Below are positions 23,186-32,105 of a DNA stretch of 35,521 nt, one piece after another. The notes beneath the pieces are model-generated. The model saw only the letters and a list, made by a program, of their open reading frames with translations. It was not told the DNA's origin and ran no database searches. Location of the stretch: positions 1-35,521 of the forward strand of contig JAFGAP010000074.1 in NCBI GenBank assembly GCA_016933635.1. The letters run 5' to 3'. Position 1 is the first letter of the stretch. Each line of letters begins with the position of its first letter. The stretch is from Kosmotogaceae bacterium (GTDB lineage Bacteria > Thermotogota > Thermotogae > Petrotogales > Kosmotogaceae). Position numbers and translations under genes: made by a program.

Positions 23186-25258
23186 TTACTTCTGCTGCTC
23201 TTCCAGTTCTCTCTGCCTTTCAACAATGATCTTCTGCTGAACGTCAGGCGGCGTCTCCTGATAACCGCTGAATTTCATGGTAAAGTATCCGCGGCCACTC
23301 GTGATTGAGCTGAGCTTATTCGCAAAGTCTAGCATCTCTGCGAGAGGAACCTGGGCAACTACCTTTGAAGTACCCTTTCCCTGAGGCTCCATTCCCATTG
23401 GTCTACCTCTTCTAGAAGTTATTTCACCCATTATGTCTCCAGTAGACTCCTCAGGAACAAAGACCTCGACGTCCATCAAAGGTTCAAGAATCACAGGGTT
23501 TGCTTCTGCCATCCCATTCTTGAAAGCCTGTCTTGCAGCTATCTGGAATGACATATCCGAAGAATCAACGTCGTGGTATGATCCGTAGAAAAGGGTTACT
23601 TTTGCGTCGACAACGGGGTATGAAGCGAGAACACCTTTCTTCATAGCTTCCACAACTCCCTTCTCGACAGCTGGGATATAGTTCTTCGGAACGACACCTC
23701 CAACGATTTTGTCTATAAACTCAAAGCCTCCGCCGCGTTCATTCGGCTCAATTTTTATCTGAACGTGCCCATACTGGCCATGCCCACCGGTTTGTTTCTT
23801 ATGCTTGTATTCGGCCTCAATAGTCTTTCTTACTGTCTCTCTGTACGCGATCTTTGGCTTTCCAACTTCCACATCAACAGAGAATAGTTTCTTTAGCCTC
23901 TCGATCATAATATCTAGATGTACCGAACCAAGACCGCTGATAACTGTTTCATTCGTTTCAGGATCGTTTTCCCACTTAAATGTTGGATCGGATTCTGCCA
24001 GCCTGGCAAGACCTCCACTTATCTTATCTATGTCTCCCTTCGACTTCGGCTGGATAGACTTTGATATCATAGGTTCGGGCATAACCGGCAAGTCAAGCTT
24101 CAGCTGCCTATCCTTGTGGGCAACAGTATTGCCGGCGGCGCTCTTCTTGAGTTTGCTAAGCTTCACTATATCTCCGACCGTCGCCTCATCTACTTCAATT
24201 TCCTTTATACCCTCCGGAAGCATGACGTGTCCTACCTTTTCGGAGGAATCCTGATCAACAACATAGAAAGAATCTCCCTGCTTCAATGTTCCCGAAAGTA
24301 TTTTCATGAAAGTCAGCTTGCCAACAAAGGGATCGACAACAGATTTGAAAATATAGGCAACAAGAGGTTCTTCCTCAGTAGGAACTACATCAATCTTTTC
24401 TCCGGAGAGGAGTGTTGCCGCCTTTGGAGAAGCTTCTGAAGGCCTCTTTCCAACTTCACTCACAAAGTCCAGGAGCTGTGAAACGCCAATGTTCTTTCCA
24501 GCTGATCCAAGAAGCACCGGAATTACGTCATTCGCAAGGTAGGCTTTTCTAAGGGCGGAAATCAGTTCATCTGTCGAGAGCTCTTCTCCTTCCAGATACT
24601 TCATCATCAGTTCTTCGTCGTTCTGAACAATATCCTCGATCATTTTCGTTCTAGACTCTTCGGCCTTCGACTTCAGATCAGCAGGGATCTCCTCTTCCTT
24701 GAAAGAGCCTTCGTTATCGTAAACATAGGCCGTCATTCTCACCAAATCTACTAGCCCTCGAAAATCTGCTTCCGTTCCAATCGGAAGCTGCACAAGAACT
24801 GGGGTTCGCTCAAATGTATCTGCAAGATCTGAAAGCGTCTCTTCGTAGCCGGATCTTTCCTTATCAAGCATATTGAAAAATGCAATAATCCCCTTTTCGA
24901 GCTCCTTGGCAATCGAACCGAACCTTTCAGTCTGTATCTCAAGCCCAGCAGTCGAATTTATGACCGCAACAACATTCTCCGATGCGAAAATTCCATTTGC
25001 CGTCTCGGCAAAAAAATCCGACATACCTGGAGTATCGATCACATAGATTCTCTTATCATTATGGGTTAAACTGGTGACCCCCATTGAGAAACTTGCTTTC
25101 TTCTCTCTTTCGACTTCTTCAGAATCAGTCGCCAGGATGCCTATTCGATCAATAAGCTTTGCGTTAAAAAGCATCGCATCAACAATTTGAGTTTTACCAG
25201 ATCCGTGGTGCCCAATGAGTGCAATATCTCTTTTGGCATCGACCGGAATCTTGTCCAT
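23186..25258 (-). CDS. Elongation factor G paralogue (EF-G-2-like translational GTPase)
   Basis: A 690-residue protein with the five-domain EF-G plan. G1 is GHHGSGKT (16-23). The switch I RGITI sequence of true EF-G is absent. G3 is DTPGMSDF (75-82), with methionine where the catalytic histidine of DTPGHVDF sits. G4 is NMLDKE (129-134) instead of NKMDR. Domain IV has the usual KKQTGGHGQYGHV. Thus it is a divergent paralogue similar to the Thermus EF-G-2 group, not the canonical factor, which would normally lie with rpsL/rpsG. GTP turnover may be slow. ATG 25258 follows GGAGGTGG. It is the last gene of the minus-strand string and ends 20 bases before a strong terminator. Confidence 0.92.
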   Translation of the reverse strand: MDKIPVDAKRDIALIGHHGSGKTQIVDAMLFNAKLIDRIGILATDSEEVEREKKASFSMGVTSLTHNDKRIYVIDTPGMSDFFAETANGIFASENVVAVINSTAGLEIQTERFGSIAKELEKGIIAFFNMLDKERSGYEETLSDLADTFERTPVLVQLPIGTEADFRGLVDLVRMTAYVYDNEGSFKEEEIPADLKSKAEESRTKMIEDIVQNDEELMMKYLEGEELSTDELISALRKAYLANDVIPVLLGSAGKNIGVSQLLDFVSEVGKRPSEASPKAATLLSGEKIDVVPTEEEPLVAYIFKSVVDPFVGKLTFMKILSGTLKQGDSFYVVDQDSSEKVGHVMLPEGIKEIEVDEATVGDIVKLSKLKKSAAGNTVAHKDRQLKLDLPVMPEPMISKSIQPKSKGDIDKISGGLARLAESDPTFKWENDPETNETVISGLGSVHLDIMIERLKKLFSVDVEVGKPKIAYRETVRKTIEAEYKHKKQTGGHGQYGHVQIKIEPNERGGGFEFIDKIVGGVVPKNYIPAVEKGVVEAMKKGVLASYPVVDAKVTLFYGSYHDVDSSDMSFQIAARQAFKNGMAEANPVILEPLMDVEVFVPEESTGDIMGEITSRRGRPMGMEPQGKGTSKVVAQVPLAEMLDFANKLSSITSGRGYFTMKFSGYQETPPDVQQKIIVERQRELEEQQK

Positions 25259-25286
25259 ATCTGACCACCTCCAAATCTATTTCAGT

Positions 25287-26960
25287 CTATTTACGCGACC
25301 CGGTTATTATTACGGGAAGAGAGGGAACCCCTGAGGACGGAGAGTTGATTATTTCTCCATTCACAGACATCACCGATGACTTGCCACCATCAAGACACAT
25401 CAGAGATTCAAATCCCTTGTCTTTAAAGAATTCTATCATCTCTTTGAAAGTTAAGCCATAGCTACTATGCTGGTATCCATCGATTACTATGAATACTACT
25501 TCTCCAGTTTCTTTTATTCCAACAAGCGTCCTCGGCGCTCTGACATCCAACAGAGATGCCGAATAGTAGTTCTGCTCATAATCAGTGACTGGTCTCCCAT
25601 TATGAATTATCATAGGTCCACCCTCAACCGCTCCGGCGATTTTCACGCCATATGAATTCAAGAGCTCAAATGAGATTGGTCTTCCAATAAAATCAGTATC
25701 TCCGATTTTCTGCAATGATGATGGTGAAAGAACCAGCAAATCAGTATCCTTTTCCACCTTAGAAGAGAAGCCCTTCTTCACTATCCTTCCATCCTTTACT
25801 ACCAGATAAGTGAAGTCATCGAACTCTGGAATGCTGTTACGGTATTCATCGGTGTACAGCACCGCTTCACCCCTGTATGGAGAATTAACACCCGTAATCT
25901 GAACAAACCGATCATTGAATTTTGCGAGGTATAATATATCCATCCTCGCAACATATGTTTTTCCATCTTCAGTGAAATACACAGCCGGTCTTCCCAAGCT
26001 TGGAAGACCTAATACTTTCCCATTTCGAACAAGAAAACCAATGGGGAGGTTTTGATTCTGGTCGAAGTAACCACCGTTTATCATGATCTCTGAACCGCTT
26101 TCTCGCAGAAGATCAGTTGCCTTTTCAAGGCCACCAATACCATTGTTCGCAAGCTGAATCTCAAAAGAAAAGCTGGAGCCGATCATTTCAAGGTAAGACA
26201 TAGCGAATTTCTGACCACCCGCGTAGGATTCAAAAACATTCAAATTGAAATCCGCGCTCGTTTCCTGCTCTATCGTTCTCCCTATGCCACTTTTTCCCAT
26301 GAGAGTGAGGGTTCTTCCTGTAATCTCATATTCTACGTCTGACCAGGGTTTCTCTACTGATATCTTTACAAACCCCCTTCCCGTGGCCACTGTAATTCCT
26401 TCTGCATCCAGGAAAGGATCGATTCTAGCTGGCTTCAACGTCAAAACCAGTGAACCGCTTCCTGTCCACCAGACAGTGAAGAAATCCGGCAAAACATCTC
26501 TATCTAGAGTAACTGAAATAGATTCAGGCCTATTTACAATGCTTTTTATCGTTACGGGCTGAGCGTAAAGTATCAGCGCTTCAGTCTCGCTGAAGAAGGA
26601 TTTGTCGGTAATTGCGGCAAGCAGCTCGGCATTAATGTATACCATGCCATCCTTAAGGATCATCGAGTTGTCAAATTCACTTCCAAATTCCACGGTTGCT
26701 CTTTTTGTCTCGTGAGATAGAGAGACGATTATACCCGAAGGAAGAATCATTATTGTCTCTTCCTGACGAAGTGATTGAGAGACAACTACTCCTCTTATCA
26801 GCTCACCGATAATATCAAGCTTCACAAAATCCATAGATCTTTCAATCACAACCGAATTGGTAAAGACCCTCGTCTGCCCTCTTTCATCCAGATATATTAG
26901 ATTCTTTGCTGATAAGACCAGTGAAATGAGAAGAAAACAAATAAAGATAATGCGTTTCAT
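25287..26960 (-). CDS. Exported phosphodiester glycosidase family (NAGPA/DUF2233) protein
   Basis: A 557-residue protein with a signal peptide (MKRIIFICFLLISLVLSA). The N-terminal half (to about 260) is beta-rich and resembles AMIN or copper-amine-oxidase-like envelope modules, with low confidence. The C-terminal half is the NAGPA/DUF2233 domain: NGGYFDQNQNLPIGF, GRPAVYFTEDG, ITGVNSPYRGEAVLYT, VEGGPMIIHNG, RAPRTLVGI and CLDGGKSSVM. Relatives remove N-acetylglucosamine from phosphodiesters or act on envelope glycans. ATG 26960 is chosen, as AAGGAG lies eight bases ahead; GTG 26969 abuts that site. Its stop is 28 bases before the EF-G paralogue. The substrate is unknown. Confidence 0.87.
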   Translation of the reverse strand: MKRIIFICFLLISLVLSAKNLIYLDERGQTRVFTNSVVIERSMDFVKLDIIGELIRGVVVSQSLRQEETIMILPSGIIVSLSHETKRATVEFGSEFDNSMILKDGMVYINAELLAAITDKSFFSETEALILYAQPVTIKSIVNRPESISVTLDRDVLPDFFTVWWTGSGSLVLTLKPARIDPFLDAEGITVATGRGFVKISVEKPWSDVEYEITGRTLTLMGKSGIGRTIEQETSADFNLNVFESYAGGQKFAMSYLEMIGSSFSFEIQLANNGIGGLEKATDLLRESGSEIMINGGYFDQNQNLPIGFLVRNGKVLGLPSLGRPAVYFTEDGKTYVARMDILYLAKFNDRFVQITGVNSPYRGEAVLYTDEYRNSIPEFDDFTYLVVKDGRIVKKGFSSKVEKDTDLLVLSPSSLQKIGDTDFIGRPISFELLNSYGVKIAGAVEGGPMIIHNGRPVTDYEQNYYSASLLDVRAPRTLVGIKETGEVVFIVIDGYQHSSYGLTFKEMIEFFKDKGFESLMCLDGGKSSVMSVNGEIINSPSSGVPSLPVIITGSRK

Positions 26961-26972
26961 ATACTGCACTCC

Positions 26973-28274
26973 TTAGATAACTTCGTGGACTATTGGAGGA
27001 GGAGATGTCCTCTGCTTTGAAATAGCAAAGCTATCAACAAGCTTCCTAGCCTCATTATCGACACTTCTTCTGTCGTTTGCGTAAATAACTGCGATAACTT
27101 CATCTTTCTCGACCCTATCACCAATTCTTTTCAAGATTCTTACTCCTACCGATGGGTCAATAACGTCTTCCTTTCGTTCTCTTCCAGCTCCCAACCTCAT
27201 ACAAATCAGTCCAATCGATTCCGCATCAACTGACTGTACATATCCGCTTACACTCGCCCTGACTTCCTCAACAATTGCGGCCTCTTTGAAATGAGCTGCA
27301 TAACTTTCGGAAAATCCTTCTGGACCTCCTTGAGCGTAAACAAACTCATCGAATTTACTCAATGCTTCACCGGAGAGTATCAGTCTATCGACAGTCCTCA
27401 ATGCGTCTGCCTCATTTTTCATCCCACCGGCTACAAGCATCTGACCCGCGATTACTCGACACAGAGAGCTAAAATCCTTTGGACCGTGCCCCTTAAGGGT
27501 ATCGATTGCTTCAACAACTTCAAGCGAATTCCCCACTGAAACGCCCAATGGCTGGTTCATATCACTAATTACGGCCTTCGTGGTTCTTCCCCTCTTTCTT
27601 CCAATATCAATCATAGCTCTTGCGAGTGTCTTGGCACCATCCAAATCTTTCATAAAGGCTCCCGTACCAATCTTGACATCAAGGAGAATTCCATCCGAGT
27701 CTACTGCGAGTTTCTTGCTCATTATGCTTGAGGCAATTAGCGAAATCTCGTCAACAGTTGCTGTCAGATCTCGAAGAGCATAAAGCTTCTTGTCCGCAAC
27801 AGCCACTTGTGCAGTTTGCCCTGCGAGGGCTATGCCAATGCGCTCTGCTTGCCTTTTGAACTGTTCTATGTCCAGTGAAGTCTCAAAGCCCGGAATCGAT
27901 TCGAGTTTGTCGATTGTCCCACCTGTATGACCAAGCCCTCTTCCAGACAATTTGGCAAAAACCAGACCGGCAGCTGCCACAATAGGCCCAACAACTAGCG
28001 TGACCTTGTCGCCAACCCCTCCGGTAGAGTGTTTATCAATTTTTCGCCCCTTGATAGACGAAAGATCGATCCGATCCCCCGACTCTATCATAATTTCAGT
28101 GAGGTGGAACCTCTCTTCAGCATTTAGGTGATTGAAGTACACAGCCATTAACCATGCCGCCATTTGATAATCGGGCACATCTCCTTCAACGAAACCCATT
28201 ATCAGTGAATCCAGCTCTTTTCTGGTATTGGGATAACCATTTCTCTTCTTCATGATTATGTCGTAGATTCTCAT
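26973..28274 (-). CDS. pdp: Pyrimidine-nucleoside (thymidine) phosphorylase
   Basis: A 433-residue phosphorylase, the normal family length. It cleaves uridine, thymidine or deoxyuridine with phosphate to base and (deoxy)ribose-1-phosphate in nucleoside salvage. The family signature SGRGLGHTGGTIDKLES (110-126) is complete, and KHSTGGVGDKVTL (81-93) supplies the phosphate site. The C-terminal alpha/beta domain (SGYVQSVDAESIGLICMRLGAG) is present. Whether it is uridine-accepting PyNP or strict thymidine phosphorylase cannot be decided by eye. ATG 28274 overlaps the upstream kinase stop as ATGA, so this metabolic gene is coupled to a two-component system. Confidence 0.94.
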   Translation of the reverse strand: MRIYDIIMKKRNGYPNTRKELDSLIMGFVEGDVPDYQMAAWLMAVYFNHLNAEERFHLTEIMIESGDRIDLSSIKGRKIDKHSTGGVGDKVTLVVGPIVAAAGLVFAKLSGRGLGHTGGTIDKLESIPGFETSLDIEQFKRQAERIGIALAGQTAQVAVADKKLYALRDLTATVDEISLIASSIMSKKLAVDSDGILLDVKIGTGAFMKDLDGAKTLARAMIDIGRKRGRTTKAVISDMNQPLGVSVGNSLEVVEAIDTLKGHGPKDFSSLCRVIAGQMLVAGGMKNEADALRTVDRLILSGEALSKFDEFVYAQGGPEGFSESYAAHFKEAAIVEEVRASVSGYVQSVDAESIGLICMRLGAGRERKEDVIDPSVGVRILKRIGDRVEKDEVIAVIYANDRRSVDNEARKLVDSFAISKQRTSPPPIVHEVI

Positions 28275-29521
28275 TCAATCACCTTCTTCAGCGGCAGCTT
28301 CACTTTCAATATCGTTCCAGTACCGTACTCGCTCTCAAGGGAAATCGTGCCTCCATGCTTCTCAACAATGAACCTCGTAATCGCCAATCCGAGGCCGGTC
28401 CCACCCATTTTTCTCGAACGTGCTTTGTCTACTCTATAGAAGCGCTCGAAAATGTGTTTCAAAGAGTCTTCCGGTATGCCAACTCCAGTATCTTCTACTT
28501 CTATCATCGCGGAGTTATTCTGGGCATAGGCTCTGAGCCAGATTTCTCTTGGCCCATGTTCCTTGGCAAAGGTATATTTCACGGCGTTGTCTACAATGTT
28601 CAATAAAAGCTGCACAAGTCTGTCAAAGTCACCCTCCACGAAAATTCCTTCATCTACGTCCATATTTATGGAGACATTCTTCTCGCTGGCAAGAGGCTCA
28701 ACAATTCTCATGACGTAGCCCACTACCTCTCCTAGCTCTACATCCTCTTTGCTGAATGAAGCTTCGCCGGATTCAAGTTTTTCCAGATCGAGCAAGTCGT
28801 TGATTAATCTCGTCATTCTGGCAGATTCGTTTTCAATTATAGAAAGGAATCTGTAGACAGTCTCCTTATCCTCAAGATCGTCTTCGGCAAGTGTTTCTGC
28901 GTATCCGTGGATTGATGTTAGCGGTGTCCTAAGCTCGTGGGAGACATTTGCGACAAAGTCTCTTCTCATAGCCTCAACTTCCTTCTCCTTAGTGATATCA
29001 CGGAGAAGTATTAGATATCTGACTTCGCTCTTAAGAGATACTCTCATTATCTTGCAATTTCTTATCGATCTCCTGGGATAGTATATAGTTATCTCTGACT
29101 CTTGACTCTCCTGGGTTCTAACCGAGTCTTCAAAGAGATCGCCTATGTAGTAACTGTCTATCCCTTCACTGATTCTTCGACCTATGAGCTGCTTACTAGA
29201 AAGTTCTTGAGCAGCCTTGTTGGCGTATTCTATCTTTCCGTCCTCCGAAGCTATCAAGAAGGCGTCGCTCAAGTTGTCGAAGATCGTGACAAGATTCTCG
29301 ATCCTGGTATCTAGAAGAGCAATCTCTTCTTTCATACTTGAGATCAGCTGTTGAACCTTCTTATAGATGAAGATAAACTCGGCGCTTCTCGGAACTTCGA
29401 CGAGATCCGCAAAGCGCCTTTTAGCGGCTTCTAATCTCTCATTTTTTTGATTCTCATGTCTAAACAGAATCAAGAAGAGAAAAGCTATCACCGCAACAAC
29501 AGCGAGGACAGCATAGAGCAA
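28271..29521 (-). CDS. PhoR-like sensor histidine kinase
   Basis: A 416-residue kinase with one N-terminal membrane segment (about 2-20) and no extracytoplasmic loop. A PAS domain covers about 75-180 (FDNLSDAFLIASEDGKIEYANKAA region), and it is joined to the HisKA domain with H195 in FVANVSHELRTPL. The ATPase domain has the N box (LLNIVDNAVKYT), G1 (VEDTGVGIPE), F (FERFYRVD) and G2 (GGTGLGLAI). The layout is that of PhoR/WalK-like class I kinases. TTG 29521 follows a modest GGAAG; only four bases separate it from the regulator gene. Its partner is the adjacent regulator. What it senses is not shown; it might monitor envelope or phosphate state. Confidence 0.92.
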   Translation of the reverse strand: MLYAVLAVVAVIAFLFLILFRHENQKNERLEAAKRRFADLVEVPRSAEFIFIYKKVQQLISSMKEEIALLDTRIENLVTIFDNLSDAFLIASEDGKIEYANKAAQELSSKQLIGRRISEGIDSYYIGDLFEDSVRTQESQESEITIYYPRRSIRNCKIMRVSLKSEVRYLILLRDITKEKEVEAMRRDFVANVSHELRTPLTSIHGYAETLAEDDLEDKETVYRFLSIIENESARMTRLINDLLDLEKLESGEASFSKEDVELGEVVGYVMRIVEPLASEKNVSINMDVDEGIFVEGDFDRLVQLLLNIVDNAVKYTFAKEHGPREIWLRAYAQNNSAMIEVEDTGVGIPEDSLKHIFERFYRVDKARSRKMGGTGLGLAITRFIVEKHGGTISLESEYGTGTILKVKLPLKKVIE

Positions 29522-29525
29522 TTAA

Positions 29526-30245
29526 TCAATCTTCCTTTCCAGGATCCCTGAACTTGTAGCCTTTTCCTCTTACTGTGATTATATATTTCGGATTAGAGGC
29601 GTCTTCTTCGATTTTCGTTCTGAGTCTTCTTATATGCACGTCAACAGTTCTTGTGTCACCGTAGTAATCGTATCCCCAGAGTTTGTCGAGAAGGACGTCC
29701 CTGCTGAAAACCTTTCCTTCGTTCTCTGCAAGGAATCTCAGTAGTTCGAACTCAAGTGGGGTAAGGCTAACCATTCTGTTTCTCACTCTTACCTCATACT
29801 TTTCTGTATCGATTTCTAGGTCTCTCGCGAGTATCTTCTTTGGCCTTTCCTCTTTTGCCTGGGCGCTCTGCTGAATTCTTCTAAATACCGCTCTGATTCT
29901 AGCCAGCACTTCTCGCACACTAAACGGTTTGGTGATGTAGTCATCTGCACCAAGCTCTAACCCCAACACCTTGTCGAATTCTTCGCTCTTCGCACTCAGA
30001 AATATTACGGGTGTCTGTCTGAACTTCTCTGTCGCTCTAAGGTTTCTTACAAGTTCGAATCCATCCATTCCTGGAAGCATAATATCGACGATAAACATGT
30101 CTGTTTCGTTGTCTTCGGCAATCTTCAATGCTTCTTCTGCATCATAAGCTTTCAGGACTTCGTAGCCCTCCTTTTTCAAGTTGAAAGTAAGGAGTTCCAC
30201 GATCGAAGGTTCATCATCAACGACCAGAATACTCTTCTTTGCCAT
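29526..30245 (-). CDS. OmpR/PhoB-family response regulator
   Basis: A 239-residue regulator. The receiver has D10-D11, phosphoacceptor D54 in FIVDIMLPGMDG, and K106 in DDYITKPF. A winged-helix DNA-binding domain follows (about 140-235), with LTPLEFELLRFLAENEGKVFSR (quoted in part: TPLEFELLRFLAENEGK) and the recognition region TRTVDVHIRRLRTKI. ATG 30245 has GGAG ten bases upstream and starts 29 bases inside the end of the radical SAM gene. Its targets are unknown. Confidence 0.94.
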   Translation of the reverse strand: MAKKSILVVDDEPSIVELLTFNLKKEGYEVLKAYDAEEALKIAEDNETDMFIVDIMLPGMDGFELVRNLRATEKFRQTPVIFLSAKSEEFDKVLGLELGADDYITKPFSVREVLARIRAVFRRIQQSAQAKEERPKKILARDLEIDTEKYEVRVRNRMVSLTPLEFELLRFLAENEGKVFSRDVLLDKLWGYDYYGDTRTVDVHIRRLRTKIEEDASNPKYIITVRGKGYKFRDPGKED

Positions 30246-31695
30246 GCTTTTTCCACTCCTTCCGTTTCGAATTCACATCCTCTGCGTATTTGCTCAGAAT
30301 AGGTGTTGGATCAATTCCACGCTCGACAAGTTCTAGTAACTCTCTTCCTTTTTCTCTATCAATGCTGGCAAGGGCAAACTGCAACAGCGATTCTCTTAGA
30401 CTCTCAAAATCAAGTTTGACTCCTTCCATCATTAGTTCCGATCTTATTTCCCTCTCAAGCTTTCTAAGAACGCTGATCGACTCCATTGGCGTATTTTCAA
30501 AAGGCGTGCCTGGTTTCGGAATCAGCGGGTTCAAACTAAGAACTACACTCGAATAACCCATCTCTAGAGCCTGATGTGCCGTTTTCGATATTTCTATCCT
30601 GTCATCCCGAGTCTCAAAAACAGCCCCATATATGTAATACATCTTCACCCTACGAAAACCATTTTTTCTTCCTAACTCCAGTGCTTCAGTGATATCTTTT
30701 TCGCTTATCCCCTTTGCAAAGGCATTTCTTATCTTTTGGCTTCCCCCCTCCGGTGCAATTGTGAAAGAGCTTTGCCCGGAAAGCTTAAGAGACTTCATCA
30801 ACGTATCTGACAGAGAATCCAGCCTAAGAGATGAAACTGACAACTCATAACCCTTTTCAATACAGTGTTCTGCTATCTCATCGATGTAAGGATAATCTGT
30901 AACCGTTGCGGCAACGAGTCCAAATCTCTTTGTAAACCCCGCAACTGAATCCATCAAATCAATAGTATCTTTCAATCCTCTGAATCTTGGTCTTCCAAAT
31001 CTGTATCCCGCGACACAGAACTTACATTTCCGAAAGCACCCTCTGCCAATCTCTATGAGATACCTGTCTCCGAAGACCGAGTCCGGACTGATAAAAGCAC
31101 TCTCACCGAGGCAATCTGAAAAAATCGGTTCCTTATGTTCTGTCTCCAGAGTAGAAACCATTTCCTCTTTACTCATTCGATGATCAATGGCAGAAAGTTT
31201 TCCAAGGAATTTCTCACCAAGATCTCCCCTATAAACAACGTCTGCAATCTCAGATAAAAGAGAATCGTTAAAGTAGGTCAAAGCTCCACCAATAAGGATC
31301 AGCGGGTGAAATCTGTTACGCTTCTCTTTCCTAATGGGTATTGAGTACTTATTCAGTATTTCAAAGACGTTAAATAGATCTAGTTCAAAATGCACAGAAA
31401 AAGACCAAATCACAAATTCATCAAGCGGCGTTAATGAATCAAAAGAATAATGTTTCAAAAAACTCTCGTGTAAAAAGAATCTCTCCGCCCTTACGCTTCC
31501 CATTGCGTTGAACTTAGTCATCAATACATGAGTTGAAAGACTTGCGCTTCCTACTTCATATGAGTTTGGGTAGATAATTGCTACCTTCACATCTCCAAAA
31601 CTACGTATGTCTTTTACAAACCGCTCTTTTGATCTGAGTCTAGAGACTATCTCGTACTCGTCCCAGCTTTTTCTATCTCTCGGTCTACGCACCAA
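30217..31695 (-). CDS. Radical SAM protein of the B12-binding-like (TIGR03960-type) group
   Basis: About 492 residues. The iron-sulfur motif is CFRKCKFC (C220, C224, C227), set in the string IEIGRGCFRKCKFCVAGYRFG. An N-terminal Rossmann-like part (VKVAIIYPNSYEVG, IWSFSVHFELDLFNV) resembles the cobalamin-binding-type domain seen in this group, though no DxHxxG cobalamin motif is apparent. The C-terminal part contains KMYYIYGAVFE and LNPLIPKPGTPFE, as in the TIGR03960 family, whose function is unknown. The start is set at TTG 31695, five bases after AGGAG; GTG 31692 is nearly equal. A longer start at 31743 would overlap the upstream gene by 59 bases. No TIGR03936-type partner gene follows. Confidence 0.85.
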   Translation of the reverse strand: MVRRPRDRKSWDEYEIVSRLRSKERFVKDIRSFGDVKVAIIYPNSYEVGSASLSTHVLMTKFNAMGSVRAERFFLHESFLKHYSFDSLTPLDEFVIWSFSVHFELDLFNVFEILNKYSIPIRKEKRNRFHPLILIGGALTYFNDSLLSEIADVVYRGDLGEKFLGKLSAIDHRMSKEEMVSTLETEHKEPIFSDCLGESAFISPDSVFGDRYLIEIGRGCFRKCKFCVAGYRFGRPRFRGLKDTIDLMDSVAGFTKRFGLVAATVTDYPYIDEIAEHCIEKGYELSVSSLRLDSLSDTLMKSLKLSGQSSFTIAPEGGSQKIRNAFAKGISEKDITEALELGRKNGFRRVKMYYIYGAVFETRDDRIEISKTAHQALEMGYSSVVLSLNPLIPKPGTPFENTPMESISVLRKLEREIRSELMMEGVKLDFESLRESLLQFALASIDREKGRELLELVERGIDPTPILSKYAEDVNSKRKEWKKHGKEEYSGR

Positions 31696-32092
31696 AAGCT
31701 CTCCTGAAGAAGTCAACAGAGATAAACTTCCTAGAGAACTCAAAAGAGCCTGCTTCCGTTCCTAGCTGTACAACCGACCCGGAAAAGCGCACTTCCGCAC
31801 TATCTGAAACAGATACTATTCTTATGTGAATAACGAGTTCTTCTTCCATAAACAATGGAGAAAAGTGCCTTAAGAACGTTTCGGAAACTACAGAAACCAG
31901 CGCATCCGATTCGAAGTCAGATATCAGATTGTGGCCACAACTGTGGATAATCTTGATTAATCCGCTAGTGGAGAGGAGGTTTAGCAGTTCGAGATCGTAC
32001 CGTTCCGACCATCTTAAAGAAGCGTCTGTTGGGATAACAGTTTGAGTGAATTCGCTGTTTTCCAACGATCTTAACCGCTCTAAGTTCAACAT
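31685..32092 (-). CDS. Small hotdog-fold thioesterase-like protein
   Basis: A 135-residue protein. Residues about 60-128 read as a hotdog fold of the fluoroacetyl-CoA-thioesterase-like type: SDALVSVVSETFLRHFSPLF (helix), then ELVIHIRIVSVSDSAEVRF and a returning SFEFSRKFISVDFFRRAF strand. The usual catalytic residues cannot be identified. The N-terminal 55 residues, with IIHSCGHNLISD, are unassigned. ATG 32092 follows GAGGTGG and lies 13 bases after the ftsH stop. The end overlaps the radical SAM gene by 11 bases. The fold call is tentative; hypothetical protein would be the cautious name. Confidence 0.65.
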   Translation of the reverse strand: MLNLERLRSLENSEFTQTVIPTDASLRWSERYDLELLNLLSTSGLIKIIHSCGHNLISDFESDALVSVVSETFLRHFSPLFMEEELVIHIRIVSVSDSAEVRFSGSVVQLGTEAGSFEFSRKFISVDFFRRAFGA

Positions 32093-32105
32093 TTCCTAGC
32101 CACCT

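Noticed and set aside
23805-24254. 149-codon plus-strand frame
   Set aside because: It is antisense to the conserved domains of the EF-G paralogue and has no independent support.
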